From Batillaria attramentaria (lineage: Eukaryota > Mollusca > Gastropoda > Batillariidae): a stretch of DNA of 64,000 nt. The notes beneath the pieces are model-generated. The model did not search any database and was not told the DNA's origin. It saw only the letters and a program-made list of their open reading frames with translations. Positions 1 through 11,352 of this stretch are shown piece after piece. A program made the translations under genes and the position numbers. The DNA lies in assembly GCA_018292915.2 (NCBI GenBank), contig JACVVK020000452.1:400001-464000 (forward strand), read 5' to 3'. Each line of letters starts with the position of its first letter. Position 1 is the first letter of the stretch.

Positions 1-286
1 CCTCTCTCTCTCTCTCTGTCCCTCTGATTATTGTTCTTAAACATGAGTTAAAGTAATGAATCTCCTAGTTTTTTTTAAATATGTTTTCTTGCTTTAGTTG
101 GGTTTTCTTGCATGCTTATACTTACTTGAGTATCATGTTAGGTCCTCTCAACCTTACTATATGCCAACGCGTGGCATTAGCGTATGTTTGTTTGGAAACA
201 GAAATATGTTTAAACACACAAACAAACAAAAAATGAATGAAGTGTTAAACTGAAATTTATTAAGTTTTTTGTTTCTTTCTGTCCAG

Positions 287-347
287 GTGGCTCGTGTCTG
301 CAGATACTGTGAACGCTTTCTACGATCCGGTCAAGAACGAAATGGGT

Positions 348-385
<38 letters not shown>

Positions 386-2668
386 CACGAGAGATACACC
401 TTGAAGCCTACACACTCTCTCCTTCTTGGTTAAATTTATTTTGTCTGTCTGCTAATTTGTTAAGTTTTTCGATTTTATTGTCTTTTTAAATAATACTAGT
501 AATTTCCAGTTTCTTGACGTCTTTGTCAAATTGTGCATGTTGTTTGTTTCAGTATTTCCGGCAGGAATTCTAAACAAACCATTCTTCAGCGAACAGTTTT
601 TAGAGTAAGTTTTACTCTCTCTCTCTCTCTCCAATAGAGCTGGAAAGCCAGTTTCGTCCACACGTACTTAGAAACCAGTCTTCACTAATCATTATTACCG
701 TAGTCATTTACTAACACCCAACATGTACATATTTACATAATCATGTTAGTTTGCATTAACTTTAATCATTTCTGTTTCTTGGTTATCCCTGCCATCTATT
801 TTAGCTATCATGCTTATTCTCCGCCTTCTTGTATTTCATTTTTAAGTGTCTGTAATGTGTATACTCCTAAGCCTTTAGTCTTATACTGTAGTCTAGCAAC
901 GGCAAGGTTGTAAACTGGCCCTTTGGCCAAAATCTTCTACCGTTGTAAAATAAAGGATTGTCATTGTCATTGTCATTGTCTCTCTCTCTCATCATTATTA
1001 TTGTTTTCATTATTAATTTTTGGACATAGTAAATATTTCTAACTTTGCACTAACTGTACATGTCTTTGTTTAATTTTTTAATCCGTTTTCTTCCTTTTCT
1101 TTCCTGCTGGTTCGCCTACATCTGCTAGAACTTTTACGGAGAACAGCAGGACAGACTGTAACATAGGCACATTACCTTGTAATACACGTTCCATTCAGAC
1201 GGCCAGTCAGTCAGTCAGTCTCGTTGTATTTGTGCGATGACTGGTCAAAGCACAGCTGAACATATGCTATGGGTGGAAACCACGTATATCTTTGGGTGCT
1301 ACGTCCTCAAGCCCTGCGGCAATATGGGCGTCTCAGAAAAAATAGATTATGTGCAACGAGGAACAGGTTACCATATGCCAAACCATACTTAGGTCACAGT
1401 GTATGGACCAAGTGCGAACGTGTGTTACAGTTTCTTGTCAAAATGTTGCAGCGCTCTGAACTACGGAGGAGTCGGCATGGTGATAGGACACGAACTGACT
1501 CACGGATTTGACGACCAAGGTACGGGATTATTTTTCCTTTTCAAATATCTGTATTCCAGGAATTTGGTGAGAGTCAACTTTACTTGTAGACTCGATGAAG
1601 GTGCCTGTCTCACCTTCGTGTACACACGCAGTCACAAAGTGTGCACGTTATTAAAGATTCCAGTCAGTATGGGAGGTATCCCGGAATGGATCACTATGAC
1701 AGATACGAACAGCGGGCAGTCTAGTGGGGCCATGGATTCGAGAGTAGCCGATTCCGCGGCAGGCTAGGGGACGCAGTGCCGTGCAACACGCTGACCGAAC
1801 AGTGGGCACATGTTTGAGATGCGGGTGGGTGGGTGGGTGTTCGGGGGTTTGACGTCCTTTTCCACCACGTATGGGTGATATCAAAGAGGGGGCAACGAGA
1901 AAAAGCCAGCACAAATATTTGGCCCCAGCCGGGATTCGAACTCACGATGTTTGAGATGCAGGAGAGAGGGTGGATACGTGACCTACAGGACTGGCTGCAC
2001 TAGCAGAGTTCCAGTCATTTCTAGAAATTGACAAAATCACAGATGTTGAAATGTTGGTGTTAAAGAGGCGTTTAAGTCTGTGATGGAGCTTGCGGTAGGT
2101 AAGCGTGCACGTTGTGTGGAATGACGGGCAACCGTGCAAAAACAGAGCTTGACCGCCCGCCAGGTACCGGGAGATAAGGGAACACAAACTCTGTTTACTC
2201 CAGTGCCTTTTCTTGAATTCTTGCAGGCCGAACGTACGACAAGCTCGGAAATTTGCAAGCCTGGTGGCAAGACGAAGACGTGAAAAGATTCAACGAGAAA
2301 AAGAAATGTATGGTGCAACAATACAGCCAGTTTGAATACCCAGGTCTCAACATCAACGTAAGTTTTTTTTTTTTTTTTTTCATTCGTTCTCTATCGGTTA
2401 TCCGTTTTGATTTGTTGTTGTTGTTGTTTTTCTTGTTGTTTGACGCACCATTTGTCCGATTTTAGTTTTTAACGAAAACATGCTAACATTTCAATTATTG
2501 AATAAGAGCACTTGGCGTTTCCGCGCGAATTTCCCATGAGTATTTTCTGAACTTAATTCATTTTTTAGTAACGTTCGGCTGCTTTTACTTTCACAGGTAA
2601 ACGGAGAACTGACCATCGGAGAGGACATTGCGGACAACGGTGGTTTGAAGGAGGCTTTCATGGTGGGT

Positions 2669-2705
<37 letters not shown>

Positions 2706-4579
2706 GCTCAGTGAAGTTACCTTACGAACAAGTCAGTCCTGACCATACTTCCTGTGAGCGTTTGAACAGTATTGCGTTCCATCTGACTAAAATAACATCT
2801 TTGTTACACGGAATTATCACTGACAGCAACTGTGCAGAAAGAGCAGCTGACGTTGAATCATTGACACCAGCAGTGCATTCCTTCTCTGTACATAATGTAT
2901 TTTATTATTCGTCTGCAAGCGTTTACAAAATGATAGATAAATAAAGCTTAAATTTTAAATGCAATTAAAAAAAGGCTGCTAGCATGGTCTGTGGTAGGAC
3001 GCGAGTTATGTGGCTGAGCTGGTATTTTCCGAGTTTGATGTATTGATAAATCATGCTCTCGTCTCATGTTCCTGTCCTCAGGCCTATCGCAAGGCGATCG
3101 CCAAGCGGGGCAAGGAAGAGGCCAGGTTACCTGTCCTGCCATACACTCCAGATCAGCTCTTCTTCATCGGATTCAGTCAGGTATTGGGTGTCCCTGTATA
3201 TGTGCGTGCGTGGGGGGCCTGCTTGTCTAGATGAGTAGCACATTTCTTAATCTCGTACGTGGATCTTGCCGAGATTCGCGTAAAACATTACTATACAGAT
3301 TCTTTGAAGGTGTTGCTATCTTCTACGCGGGTATCTACACTCACTACAAATCGCCCAACGACAAAATCCGTAATATTTGTAATTGTGGACGTCAAAGCCA
3401 CATCCTGGGATTCAAATGTTTCAGGCGTCTTCGCTGAACTATTTTTCGTTTTGAAAGGCGTCTTGAACTTTTTTTTTGTAGTGACGTTGTAAAGCCAGTA
3501 AAGAAGTACACATTTTTACATGCCAAGAAGAAGATTTGCCAAGAACATTTTATTACCGGCTCTGAGCCCAAGGGGCTTTTAAAGCCACGATACAGTCAAA
3601 ATTATATCACCGGCGGCTATGTCAATAGCTACATATATCAAATTCGCCCTCACTACACATTTCTCGAACACATACACAAACATTAAGAACATAAACATTA
3701 CTGGTATGGTGCATAGTGCATCGACTGGAAAATATGCCCAGGTTACGAGCAACGCAACTTCAATGATCAGGACCTGTGAGAGTAATATTCCTTGCTTGTT
3801 TTTCCAGTTCTGGTGTAGCAACGACCGGGACAGGTACATGAGAATTTTGCTGGCCATGGACTACCACAGCCCCGCTATGTTCAGGTAAGGACATAGTTTA
3901 AAGGCGGGTGGGTGGGAGTTTAACGCCCTTTTCCAACACGTATGGGTGGTATCAAAGACGGTGCAACGAGAAAAAGACCAGCACAAATATTTTGGCCCCA
4001 GCCGGGATTCGAACTCACGATACGTGCATTGAAAGTCCAACGACCTACCGGATATCCCAGCTCCAAGCTTAAAGGCTCATCTCCCCCATCATCAAATCGT
4101 AAGCGCTTTTGGCAGTGTCTAGACACATGCACAGTGACAGCGTCTCAGCTAGGAGTCAGCTAGTGTTGAGCCCACAGTTAGCCGCTGAGTCTCGGAGAAT
4201 TTGAATTTTCGACGGCTCGCGCAGCTTGTTGAAGGCACTGTATCCCATTCAGATTTCCACCAATCACAGAGGTGGTGTGAAGCCTAGTTATCGTGGAAAG
4301 GGTGCGTCCAAGAGTACTGCAAAATCGTGGCAGGATACACGTGATGTGTGTTTGGGGGTTGGTGTTACGTCAGAACCTTTTATTTATTTAGTTAGTTGTT
4401 TGTTTGTTTGTTCTTGGTGTTTTTGTTTTTTTGTTTGTCGGTTTTGTTTGTTGTTGTTGTTTTGTTTGGTTTGTTTTTATTATGTTGGGTTTTCTTTTGT
4501 TGTTTGGTTGGTTGTTGTGTTTTGTTGTTGTTGGGGTTTTTTTTTTTTTTTTTTTTTGTTGTTTTTTTTTTTTTGTTTT

Positions 4580-4640
<61 letters not shown>

Positions 4641-5042
4641 CTTTTGTTTGTTTGTTTGTTTGTTTTTTGGGAGGACAGGGGGGGGGGAGGGTATAATAAG
4701 CGAGTAAACAAATTTCCACCGAATATCTACCAGCAAATTGTTGACGACTGCATCCCCGAACAGAGGACTTGACTGTTTGGCTGTTATACGTTTAGTATGC
4801 CTAGTTTTAGTAGGCCACAACTTCCTGAATAATCTTTTCTTTGCAATAGATCAACAAAAATGGCTCCTTAAGAAGTTATCGTCGAAAATCATTGGCGACT
4901 GAGTTACCATACGCATCATGCAAGGTCTTGCATTGCTTTCAGGGTGATGGGACCGCTTCGAAACAGCGAGGATTTCAGTCGAGCTTTCAACTGTCCGAGA
5001 GGGAGCCCCATGAATCCGGAGAAGAAATGTCACGTGTGGTAA
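287..5042 (+). CDS. M13 zinc metallopeptidase (neprilysin/endothelin-converting-enzyme type), C-terminal eight exons; 5' part outside window
   Basis: Eight exons join in consistent phase: 287-345, 553-604, 1452-1519, 2227-2357, 2597-2662, 3082-3180, 3808-3884 and 4943-5042, ending in TAA. The encoded peptide runs from [14 protein letters not shown] through [62 protein letters not shown] and WC...DYHSPAMFR to [12 protein letters not shown]. These are the M13 hallmarks: NA(F/Y)Y substrate binding, HExxH with two zinc-ligand histidines and the catalytic Glu, the third zinc ligand in GExxAD, the His/Arg pair in HSPAMFR, and the terminal CxxW. Family members are type II membrane or secreted ectoenzymes that cleave small peptides on the N-terminal side of hydrophobic residues. 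Only the catalytic C-terminal third is seen; earlier exons must lie 5' of base 1. All visible catalytic residues are intact and no exon carries a stop. Neprilysin versus ECE subtype cannot be decided from this part. Confidence 0.93.
893..985 (+). repeat. 3' end of a non-LTR/SINE-type repeat with (ATTGTC)n tail
   Basis: The block has an imperfect ACGGCAAG...CTACCGTTGT hairpin followed by AATAAAGG and an ATTGTC repeat. A related block lies at 12480-12558 (ACGGCAAG...TTACCGTTGG...ATTGTCATTGTC). The shared end structure marks a dispersed retroelement 3' terminus inside intron 2 of the peptidase gene. No coding part is attached. Confidence 0.5.
1452..1519 (+). CDS. M13 peptidase exon with the HELTH zinc-binding motif
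   Basis: The exon is bounded by a ttgcag acceptor and a gtacgg donor. It enters in phase 2 (the preceding exon ends GA, giving GAC) and leaves in phase 1. HELTH lies at 1489-1503, preceded by GMVIG and followed by GFDDQG as in all active M13 enzymes. The other two frames here also stay open but are shadows. Confidence 0.93.
1817..1955 (-). mobile_element. tRNA-derived SINE, head-truncated copy
   Basis: This has the same family tail and body as the full copies (GGTGGGTGGGTGTT, ACGTCCTTTTCCACCACGTA, CAGCACAAATATTTGGCCCC, GGGATTCGAACTCACGA read on +). The B-box end is kept, but the A-box half is missing after 1950. It lies in the intron between the HELTH exon and the next peptidase exon. Confidence 0.8.
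3904..4070 (-). mobile_element. tRNA-derived SINE, full-length diverged copy
   Basis: Tail-to-head order on + is GGGTGGGTGGGAGTTTAACG, then CAACGAGAAAAAGACCAGCAC, then CCGGGATTCGAACTCACGA (B box) and a degraded A-box end. It sits in the last intron of the peptidase gene, 20 bases after a donor site. It has more changes than the copies near 11 and 23 kb, so it is older. Confidence 0.8.
4379..4692. repeat. T/G-rich low-complexity tract with (GT)n
   Basis: Long T and GTTT runs are followed by an uninterrupted (GT)n stretch at about 4583-4639 and a G run. It lies in the last intron of the peptidase gene. Several long open frames here are artefacts of the simple repeat. Confidence 0.95.
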
Positions 5043-5071
5043 ACACGTCAAGTATAAGCAAATGACCATGG

Positions 5072-5527
5072 GTGGATGAGTGGGTGTTTGGGGGTTGAAC
5101 GTCCTTTTCCACCACATACGGTTGATATCAAATACGGGGCAACGATGAAAAAGGCCAGCACAAATATTTGGCCCCAGCCGGGATACGAACTCACGACCCG
5201 AGCATTAGAAGTCCAACGCTCTACCATTCAACCACCCCGGCTCCCCCTCTATATACAATATATAATTGTAGTAATGGCTTCTTTAAAGAAATCTTCCGGC
5301 TCTAAGGAGAAAGCTCTTCAGTTCTAGTTTCGTATTACCCCATTTGGTTTCTGTGGACGTTGAATCCCCAAACACCCACCCACCCCCGTTTTCTGTGGCT
5401 TAAAACTGTCGCCATAACGGCCCATGGCCAGTTCATTCTTACATTAACGAGCTGGATCTCGAGGTCCACGACGTCCTTGGCGTCCTGCCAAGTCCAACGC
5501 TCTACCATTCGGCCACCACGTCTCCCC
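5072..5527 (-). mobile_element. Nested tRNA-derived SINE cluster flanked by a 14-bp target-site duplication
   Basis: GCAAATGACCATGG occurs at 5058-5071 and again at 5528-5541. Between these copies lie a complete minus-strand SINE (5072-5246), a plus-oriented SINE tail (about 5350-5386) and a second minus-strand SINE head (about 5485-5527). The outer repeat is best read as the target-site duplication of the first insertion, later disrupted by further insertions or recombination. It sits just after the peptidase stop codon and may be part of the 3' UTR. Confidence 0.75.
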
Positions 5528-5724
5528 GCAAATGACCATGGATACGTAAATTACGTAGAGAACTGCGACTCTGTTATTGCGTTCGTTCTTGCGTATTCAG
5601 ACTGTCTTTGTTTGATGGAAGATTATGCTCATTTTTGTACATTTGCATTTAAATAGTATTTTGTCTTTGAAGAAAGAAATCCAAGCATATATTTATATTA
5701 CTTTCCTTTTAATTTTTGTCATTT

Positions 5725-5766
5725 CCCCCTCCCCCCCCCCCCTCCCCCCCCCCCCCCCCCCCCCCC
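5725..5766. repeat. Poly-C tract
   Basis: About 40 bases of almost pure C, broken by single T residues, in AT-rich intergenic DNA between the peptidase gene and the solo LTR. Apart from this tract I see nothing between 5542 and 5914. Confidence 0.95.
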
Positions 5767-5919
5767 TTTCCTTTTTTCCCTACTTTTATACGAACTGAGT
5801 GCTCGTGTACGGCCATGCAAAGCGTTTAATTACAATATTGTATTTCACGTGTAAGCGAGATTACAGAACATGGCAAACTGTGTTTGTCATCTAAATGTAC
5901 ATTTAAACTTCTACCTATG

Positions 5920-6620
5920 TGTTACGAGCGTGGCTGTGCCTTTTGTTTGTATGCTGTAGGATAACAGCTGTAATGTTGTTTTTTTGTAGTTTTAGTGAGA
6001 CAGAGAAGTTGCTACGTTTAGTTCATATTGTGTTTTAGTAATGTAAATCTGTTTCCCGTGATCCATAAGTTTCTATTGTTATCACGAGTATTCGAGAAGT
6101 GGTGACCTTGTTTTGGCTGTAGCTATTTCGCCTCGGGCGGTGGCATGCACTTACGGCCTACAGCTGAGTCGCTCGGAAATTTCGTGCAAATCGCTTTGTT
6201 ATAACTTGTTATATAACGCGCCTAGGTTCGGCGGGCAGGTACTTGATTATTCTGGATTCTTCTTTAGTTTTAGTATAGTAATAAGGTGATTCACGTTTTG
6301 ATTTTTGATTGGTTCTTTTATAAGAGTGGTCCGGAATGTACTAGAATGCTGTAATTGTATATAAGGTCCGGAGATGTTTGCGTGTGTGTGTGCACGGGAG
6401 AAGCTTGTATTTGCGAAGCTTGAAAGTGCTGTGTAACACCAGAGATGTGCTGTAATAAACTCCACACGGTTATAACTTTTCTACGCGCTCACGTGTCTTC
6501 CGTGAGTGAGAGACAAAGTGCAGTCCATAAGAGCTCGCTACGTGAGGAGTTGTACGCCTGTGTGTCATCGTTTTACCTCGATGAGACGACGGTCTCTTCA
6601 ACATATCGCCACACGTAACA
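5920..6620 (+). mobile_element. Solo LTR of an LTR retrotransposon, 701 bp, with 5-bp TSD
   Basis: The block begins TGTTACG and ends CGTAACA, a perfect 7-bp terminal inverted repeat of TG...CA type. CTATG directly flanks it on both sides (5915-5919 and 6621-6625), a 5-bp target-site duplication. A TATA box (TATATAAGG, 6358-6366) followed about 90 bases later by AATAAA (6454-6459) gives a U3-R-U5 layout on the + strand. No gag/pol lies beside it, so this is a recombined solo LTR. Five-base duplications fit Ty3/Gypsy or BEL/Pao elements; which of the two is not settled. Confidence 0.88.
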
Positions 6621-6761
6621 CTATGTATGTATACATTGCGCAGTGATGCTTACGCTTACAGTTCTGTAATCAGCTCAGCCGAAATGACTCGTATCGTTTT
6701 TATTGGCAAAATAATTAGGTGTATATTTTGCGAAATGCACGTGTTCTTGTGTTTTCTGTGC

Positions 6762-6819
<58 letters not shown>

Positions 6820-6835
6820 TGGAAGCAAAGCGTGA

Positions 6836-8700
6836 TCTGGGTACATCTTGGTACGGACAAAAAAACAAAAAACAAACCAAAATATGCTTCACGCCCCGTT
6901 TTATTCAAATACAACCACTTTATTTTACTTTTAATGGGAATGGTATACTCTGGAACATTTTGTATCTTCTGTACTGTTGTAGTGTAATAGGAGCCCATTC
7001 CTCTACGACTTTGACAGAGTTTCGAAAGCAATGTTTTCAGTGTTCCCTGAGATTTGAAAATTCAAGGGTCCTTGGGACCCTCTCTCCATATTTTTGAGGG
7101 CCCTTTTTGTCAATTTTGAGGGTCTTTTGGTATAAAAAGTCTGAAAGTCAAAACCACTTCTTGTTGTTGTTTACTTTAAGTATTCAAGTCGGAGTCCCAG
7201 AGTGCCTAGGCCAGACGGATTCTGTCTGTTGTGCACAATGGCTCAGTGGAAATGCGATGCTCCGCTGTTAGTTACAGATCGCTTTTTGTTCATCGAGTTT
7301 CTGGGAGAGTGGTGGAAAAAATACTCTCGACGTCGAGACCAAAAACGTGCGTCCCCTGTGACGCGTTGTTTTCAAATTTGTGCGTCAATTTAAGAGTTTT
7401 GTGCGTACAAATGCGCACACATGTGCGTACTCGGGAACACTGTTTTTTTTTGTTTTTTTTGTTTTTAAAGAAAATGTTCATACTTTTTATTCTTTACGAA
7501 TACGCGAACCTTGTGCAACTGTTAGCGATTAGGACCGGCAGTACAGTAATCATGTTACATGTATGAACTTAGTGTGGGGGAAAAGGAAAGAGATTTTAGA
7601 TTTCCATTTACAAATACAAATTAATTTCCATCAAGATTATATTAAACACAAATTTAAACTCTAACAATTTCACTTGGAGACGCAAAATGTCGTCTGGATT
7701 TGCATCGACAAAGCCTTAGACAGCTGACGAAGTGTATACATGTATAAGCGACAAAGAATGTACAGCATTTGACTCCGCATATGATAATATACACATAATA
7801 CAGGCAGCATAAAGTCTGAACGCTACATCGAAAAAACATATCAGTGTACATCTTCGTACGAACAAAAAAATATACTTCACGCCCCATTTCATAAATACAA
7901 GTACTTAATTTTACTTTTAATGGGAATGGCATACTTTAGGACATTTAGTATCTTCTGTACTGTTGCATTGCAATAGAAGCCCATTCCTTTGTCAGAGTTT
8001 CAAAAGCAATTTTTTAAAGAAAATGTTCATACTTTATATTCTTCACGAATAAGTGAACCTTGTGCAACTGTTAGCGATTAGGACCAGCAGTACACTAATC
8101 ATGATAAATGTATGAACGTAGTGTGGGGGAAAAGGAAAGATTTTAAAGTTCCATTTACAAATACAAAATAATTTTCATCAAGATGATGTTAAATTCAATT
8201 TTAAACTCATCACTAAGATGCAAAATGTCTTCTGGATTTGCGTTGAGTGTATGTATGTACAAACAATGTACAGCATTTGATTCCGCATATGATGATATAC
8301 AGGCAGCATAAAGTTTAAACGCTGCATCAGAAAAACATATCTGGGTACATCTTCGTACGAACAAAACAAATATGCTTCACGCCCCGTTTTATTCAAATAC
8401 AAGTACTTTATTTTACTTTTAATGGGAATGATAACTATAGGACATTTTGTATCTTCTGTACTGTTGTAGTGTAATAGAAGCCCATTCCTCTACGACTTTG
8501 TCAGAGTTTCAAAAGCATTTTTTTTAAAGAAAATGTTCATACTTCATATTTCTTACGAATTACCATCTTCAATTGCTAGCGATTAGATTTCCATTTAGTG
8601 CTTTGAGTTCAAAATTAATGTCTAACCTACTTACTACTTACTAAATACTTACGAACTTATGATTTAGATGCAAAGTCACTACTAGATTTGTGTTGAAAAA
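6836..8700. repeat. Composite tandem repeat, units of about 510-550 bp
   Basis: A block beginning near GGTACATCTTGGTACG occurs at about 6836-7041, 7845-8010 and 8342-8520. A second block beginning AAAGAAAATGTTCATACTT starts at 7467, 8016 and 8526, giving periods of 549 and 510 bases. The copies share TTCACGCCCC, TTTTACTTTTAATGGGAATG and AGCCCATTCCT. A (GT)n run lies at 6769-6818 before the first copy. No coding frame is conserved between copies. The stretch 7042-7460 is unrelated to the two blocks. Confidence 0.75.
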
Positions 8701-10980
8701 TCCTATGATCAGTAGTTAAGTTTATTTGAGAGAAAGAGAAGGAGGGGGGGGGGGGGGAGTAGAGACCATTTCAGTTTTCATACTCGTCTGTTCATAACAT
8801 CATTGAGAATTTACACGACATGTGACGCATGGCACATTATTTCAATTTTATTTTTAGAATAAAAACAAAATAACTGTCTGCATGTTCGATACTTCAAAAC
8901 AAGCTCAGATGATATAAATTTGTCCCCCAAACGTGTTTTTGAACTCTTTGGTAGTCTTTAAAATGTACATTTGACAAAAAGTAAAAGCCAAAATGAGAAA
9001 ATACTGCAGCTAATCCATGAACAAAACACGCCAGCAATGGTGGCTGGTACGTGCACACATGGAAGTGGGGAAAATTATAAAGAACTGCTGTCACAAATAA
9101 ATGTTATCAGTGATGGTGACAAACTATACACACAAAAACAAAAAGGAAAGACATACATACACTACATTTTACATATTTGCGATCGACCTCATATTATCAT
9201 GGCACATAAAGCACACGGAGAAGATTGTCTGGACTGATTACACACATGAGCCGAAATAACTTTAGAAATACTGGGCGATGAAAAGTAAAATCACTCGCAA
9301 ATGTCGTGGTCTTCGCACATGCATGAACGCAGTTGATATATATATATATGCTCATATGATTGGGTATGTACAGCATGCTTAATAATCTGTAATGCTGAAT
9401 GGAAAGCCAGGGTTCTGTAATAATTACATCACACTGATCAAGGCGTCGTAACCATATAAAGTTAGATTTTTACACGATCTTGAGACGATATTCTGCCTGC
9501 AGCCCTAGGCTTATCAAGTACATAGTAACTGAATTACTTTTTCACTGACAACAATGATAAGCATACAAATGCTGTGTACAACTGGAGTCTCCCTGAACAC
9601 TGGCTTTTGAAAGATTCCCACTCCAATGCGTTTTGGCTTCTTTATCACCTTGGGCCTAATTCACGTCGCAGTGTTAACGTTATCACCAGGATAGGCCTAA
9701 CACCCTGTTAGCTATCCTCTGCCTTTTTTTTTTTTTTTTTTTTCCCAATTGACGTCGGCCGTACAGGGCATGGGATGGCTATCGCTATTTGTAACCGAGG
9801 GAACTCCCTTAGGAATGCGGTGGACTGCGCATGTGTACACTGCCCCGTCTTTCCCTTCCACATCCGCAAACAAAGAAAAATTACATCACACGTGGTGACC
9901 ATGCGAGTCGGAGCGAATTTCTCCGATCGAGAAATTACAGCAATGCTTGGGGAGATCGGGAATGGATAGGAAACAAAGAAACTGTTTTCGGCCTGCAACC
10001 GTGAAGTAAAAAAAAAAATCGAAATATGGCAGGCTATCGCTGATCGACCAACGAACAAAGAATTACCCACGAGATAGCCAGGGGAGGTCAAAAACTGAAG
10101 ACTGAAGGATTGTAACGGAAGAACTTTTCGAATACATAAGAACGATGAAATAAAGAAAAAAGATAACAGCCATGCAATATGAAGTTAATCTATTCAGTTC
10201 GACAATGCAACTAGTTTTATCAGCAAAGCAAAGGCAAATCTTGAGTTTCCAGTGATCAACATAGTATCATTATGGCACATGGCAACAAAGTTGCACTGTA
10301 ACTTCATTCACAATAGAACGTACAAGAGAGACATCAAACGTCACACTGTCAAGCGTAGTACACGTTTCATGTGCTCTGTGCCTGCACAGTTCATCTACTG
10401 CATCAAATGCAATTTACTCAAAAGAGATATAATTGACACAAAATACACAAAGGAATGTAAATGTCCGCTTCTTTGAAACGTTTAACCAAGAATAGAAAGA
10501 GAATATACAGTTACTGTTGTTTTTCCTTTTTCTTTTTTTCCCTTTCTTTTCCAAAGTACATGTATAAACTGGCAGTATGAAATTTTACAATAACACAAAA
10601 AATATGACACCGACTTTAAAAGACTTCTGGCAAATATGATTTTGTCTTGACAAAAACACAAGAATAATTCATATATTCACACCTCATGTTCATCTCGGTA
10701 ATTAAACCAGTAACAAAAGAGAAATAAACAACAAACACAAACATCAACAACGAATCATCAGCCACGCTATGGACATTATCATCTTGTTGAATGATAGGAC
10801 AAACATAATTCCTGTTCATTTGAATCACATCAAACAGCTGATATTAATTCATTTCCATTTGAAATGTTTGGCGTGACCTGATTTTTTTCCAGATACAAAC
10901 AACTCCCCCCCCCCCCGCACCCAAAACAAAACAAACAAACAAACTATAAATGTCAGAGTCAAACATAAAATATACATTCC
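8701..10980. other. Intergenic DNA without a recognisable gene
   Basis: I see an AG/G-rich run near 8740, a short (TA)n near 9340, and T and A runs at 9725-9743 and 10008-10018, but no exon with flanking splice sites and no known domain. Part of it may be 3' UTR or downstream sequence of the minus-strand multi-TIR gene, which ends at 13150. Confidence 0.5.
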
Positions 10981-10990
10981 CCCCCACCCC

Positions 10991-11106
<116 letters not shown>

Positions 11107-11163
11107 AAAGTGCAAAAACAACCATGAAAACTTACTTCTGCGCCAGCACCACCCGCCAACTAC

Positions 11164-11340
11164 GCCGGGTGGGTGGGTGTTTGGGAGTTTAACGACCTTT
11201 TCCACCACGTAAGGGTGATATCAAAGACGGGGCAACGAGAAAAACAGGCCAGCACAAATATTTGGCCCCAGCCGGCGGGATTCGAACTCACGACCCGAGC
11301 ATTGAGAATCCAACGCTGTACCGTTCGGCCACCCCGGCTC
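11164..11340 (-). mobile_element. tRNA-derived SINE, full length, 12-bp TSD
   Basis: CCCGCCAACTAC flanks the element at 11152-11163 and 11341-11352. On the minus strand the head reads as a tRNA relic with A box (TGGCCGAACGG) and B box (GAGTTCGAATCCC), then CCAAATATTTGTGCTGG and a CACCCACCC-type tail. The clean duplication shows insertion by target-primed reverse transcription. Confidence 0.92.
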
Positions 11341-11352
11341 CCCGCCAACTAC

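Noticed and set aside
1269..1511. 80-aa plus-strand frame overlapping the HELTH exon
   Set aside because: It is in a different frame from the M13 exon and has no family similarity.
4388..4820. Long frames with His-Thr and Cys-Val repeats
   Set aside because: These are translations of (GT)n and T/G-rich low-complexity DNA; the same applies to frames over the CA/GT tracts at 11, 28, 31, 35, 36, 43, 45, 49, 53 and 60 kb.
9708..10091. 127-aa minus-strand frame
   Set aside because: It runs through poly-A/T stretches, has no recognisable domain and no splice context.
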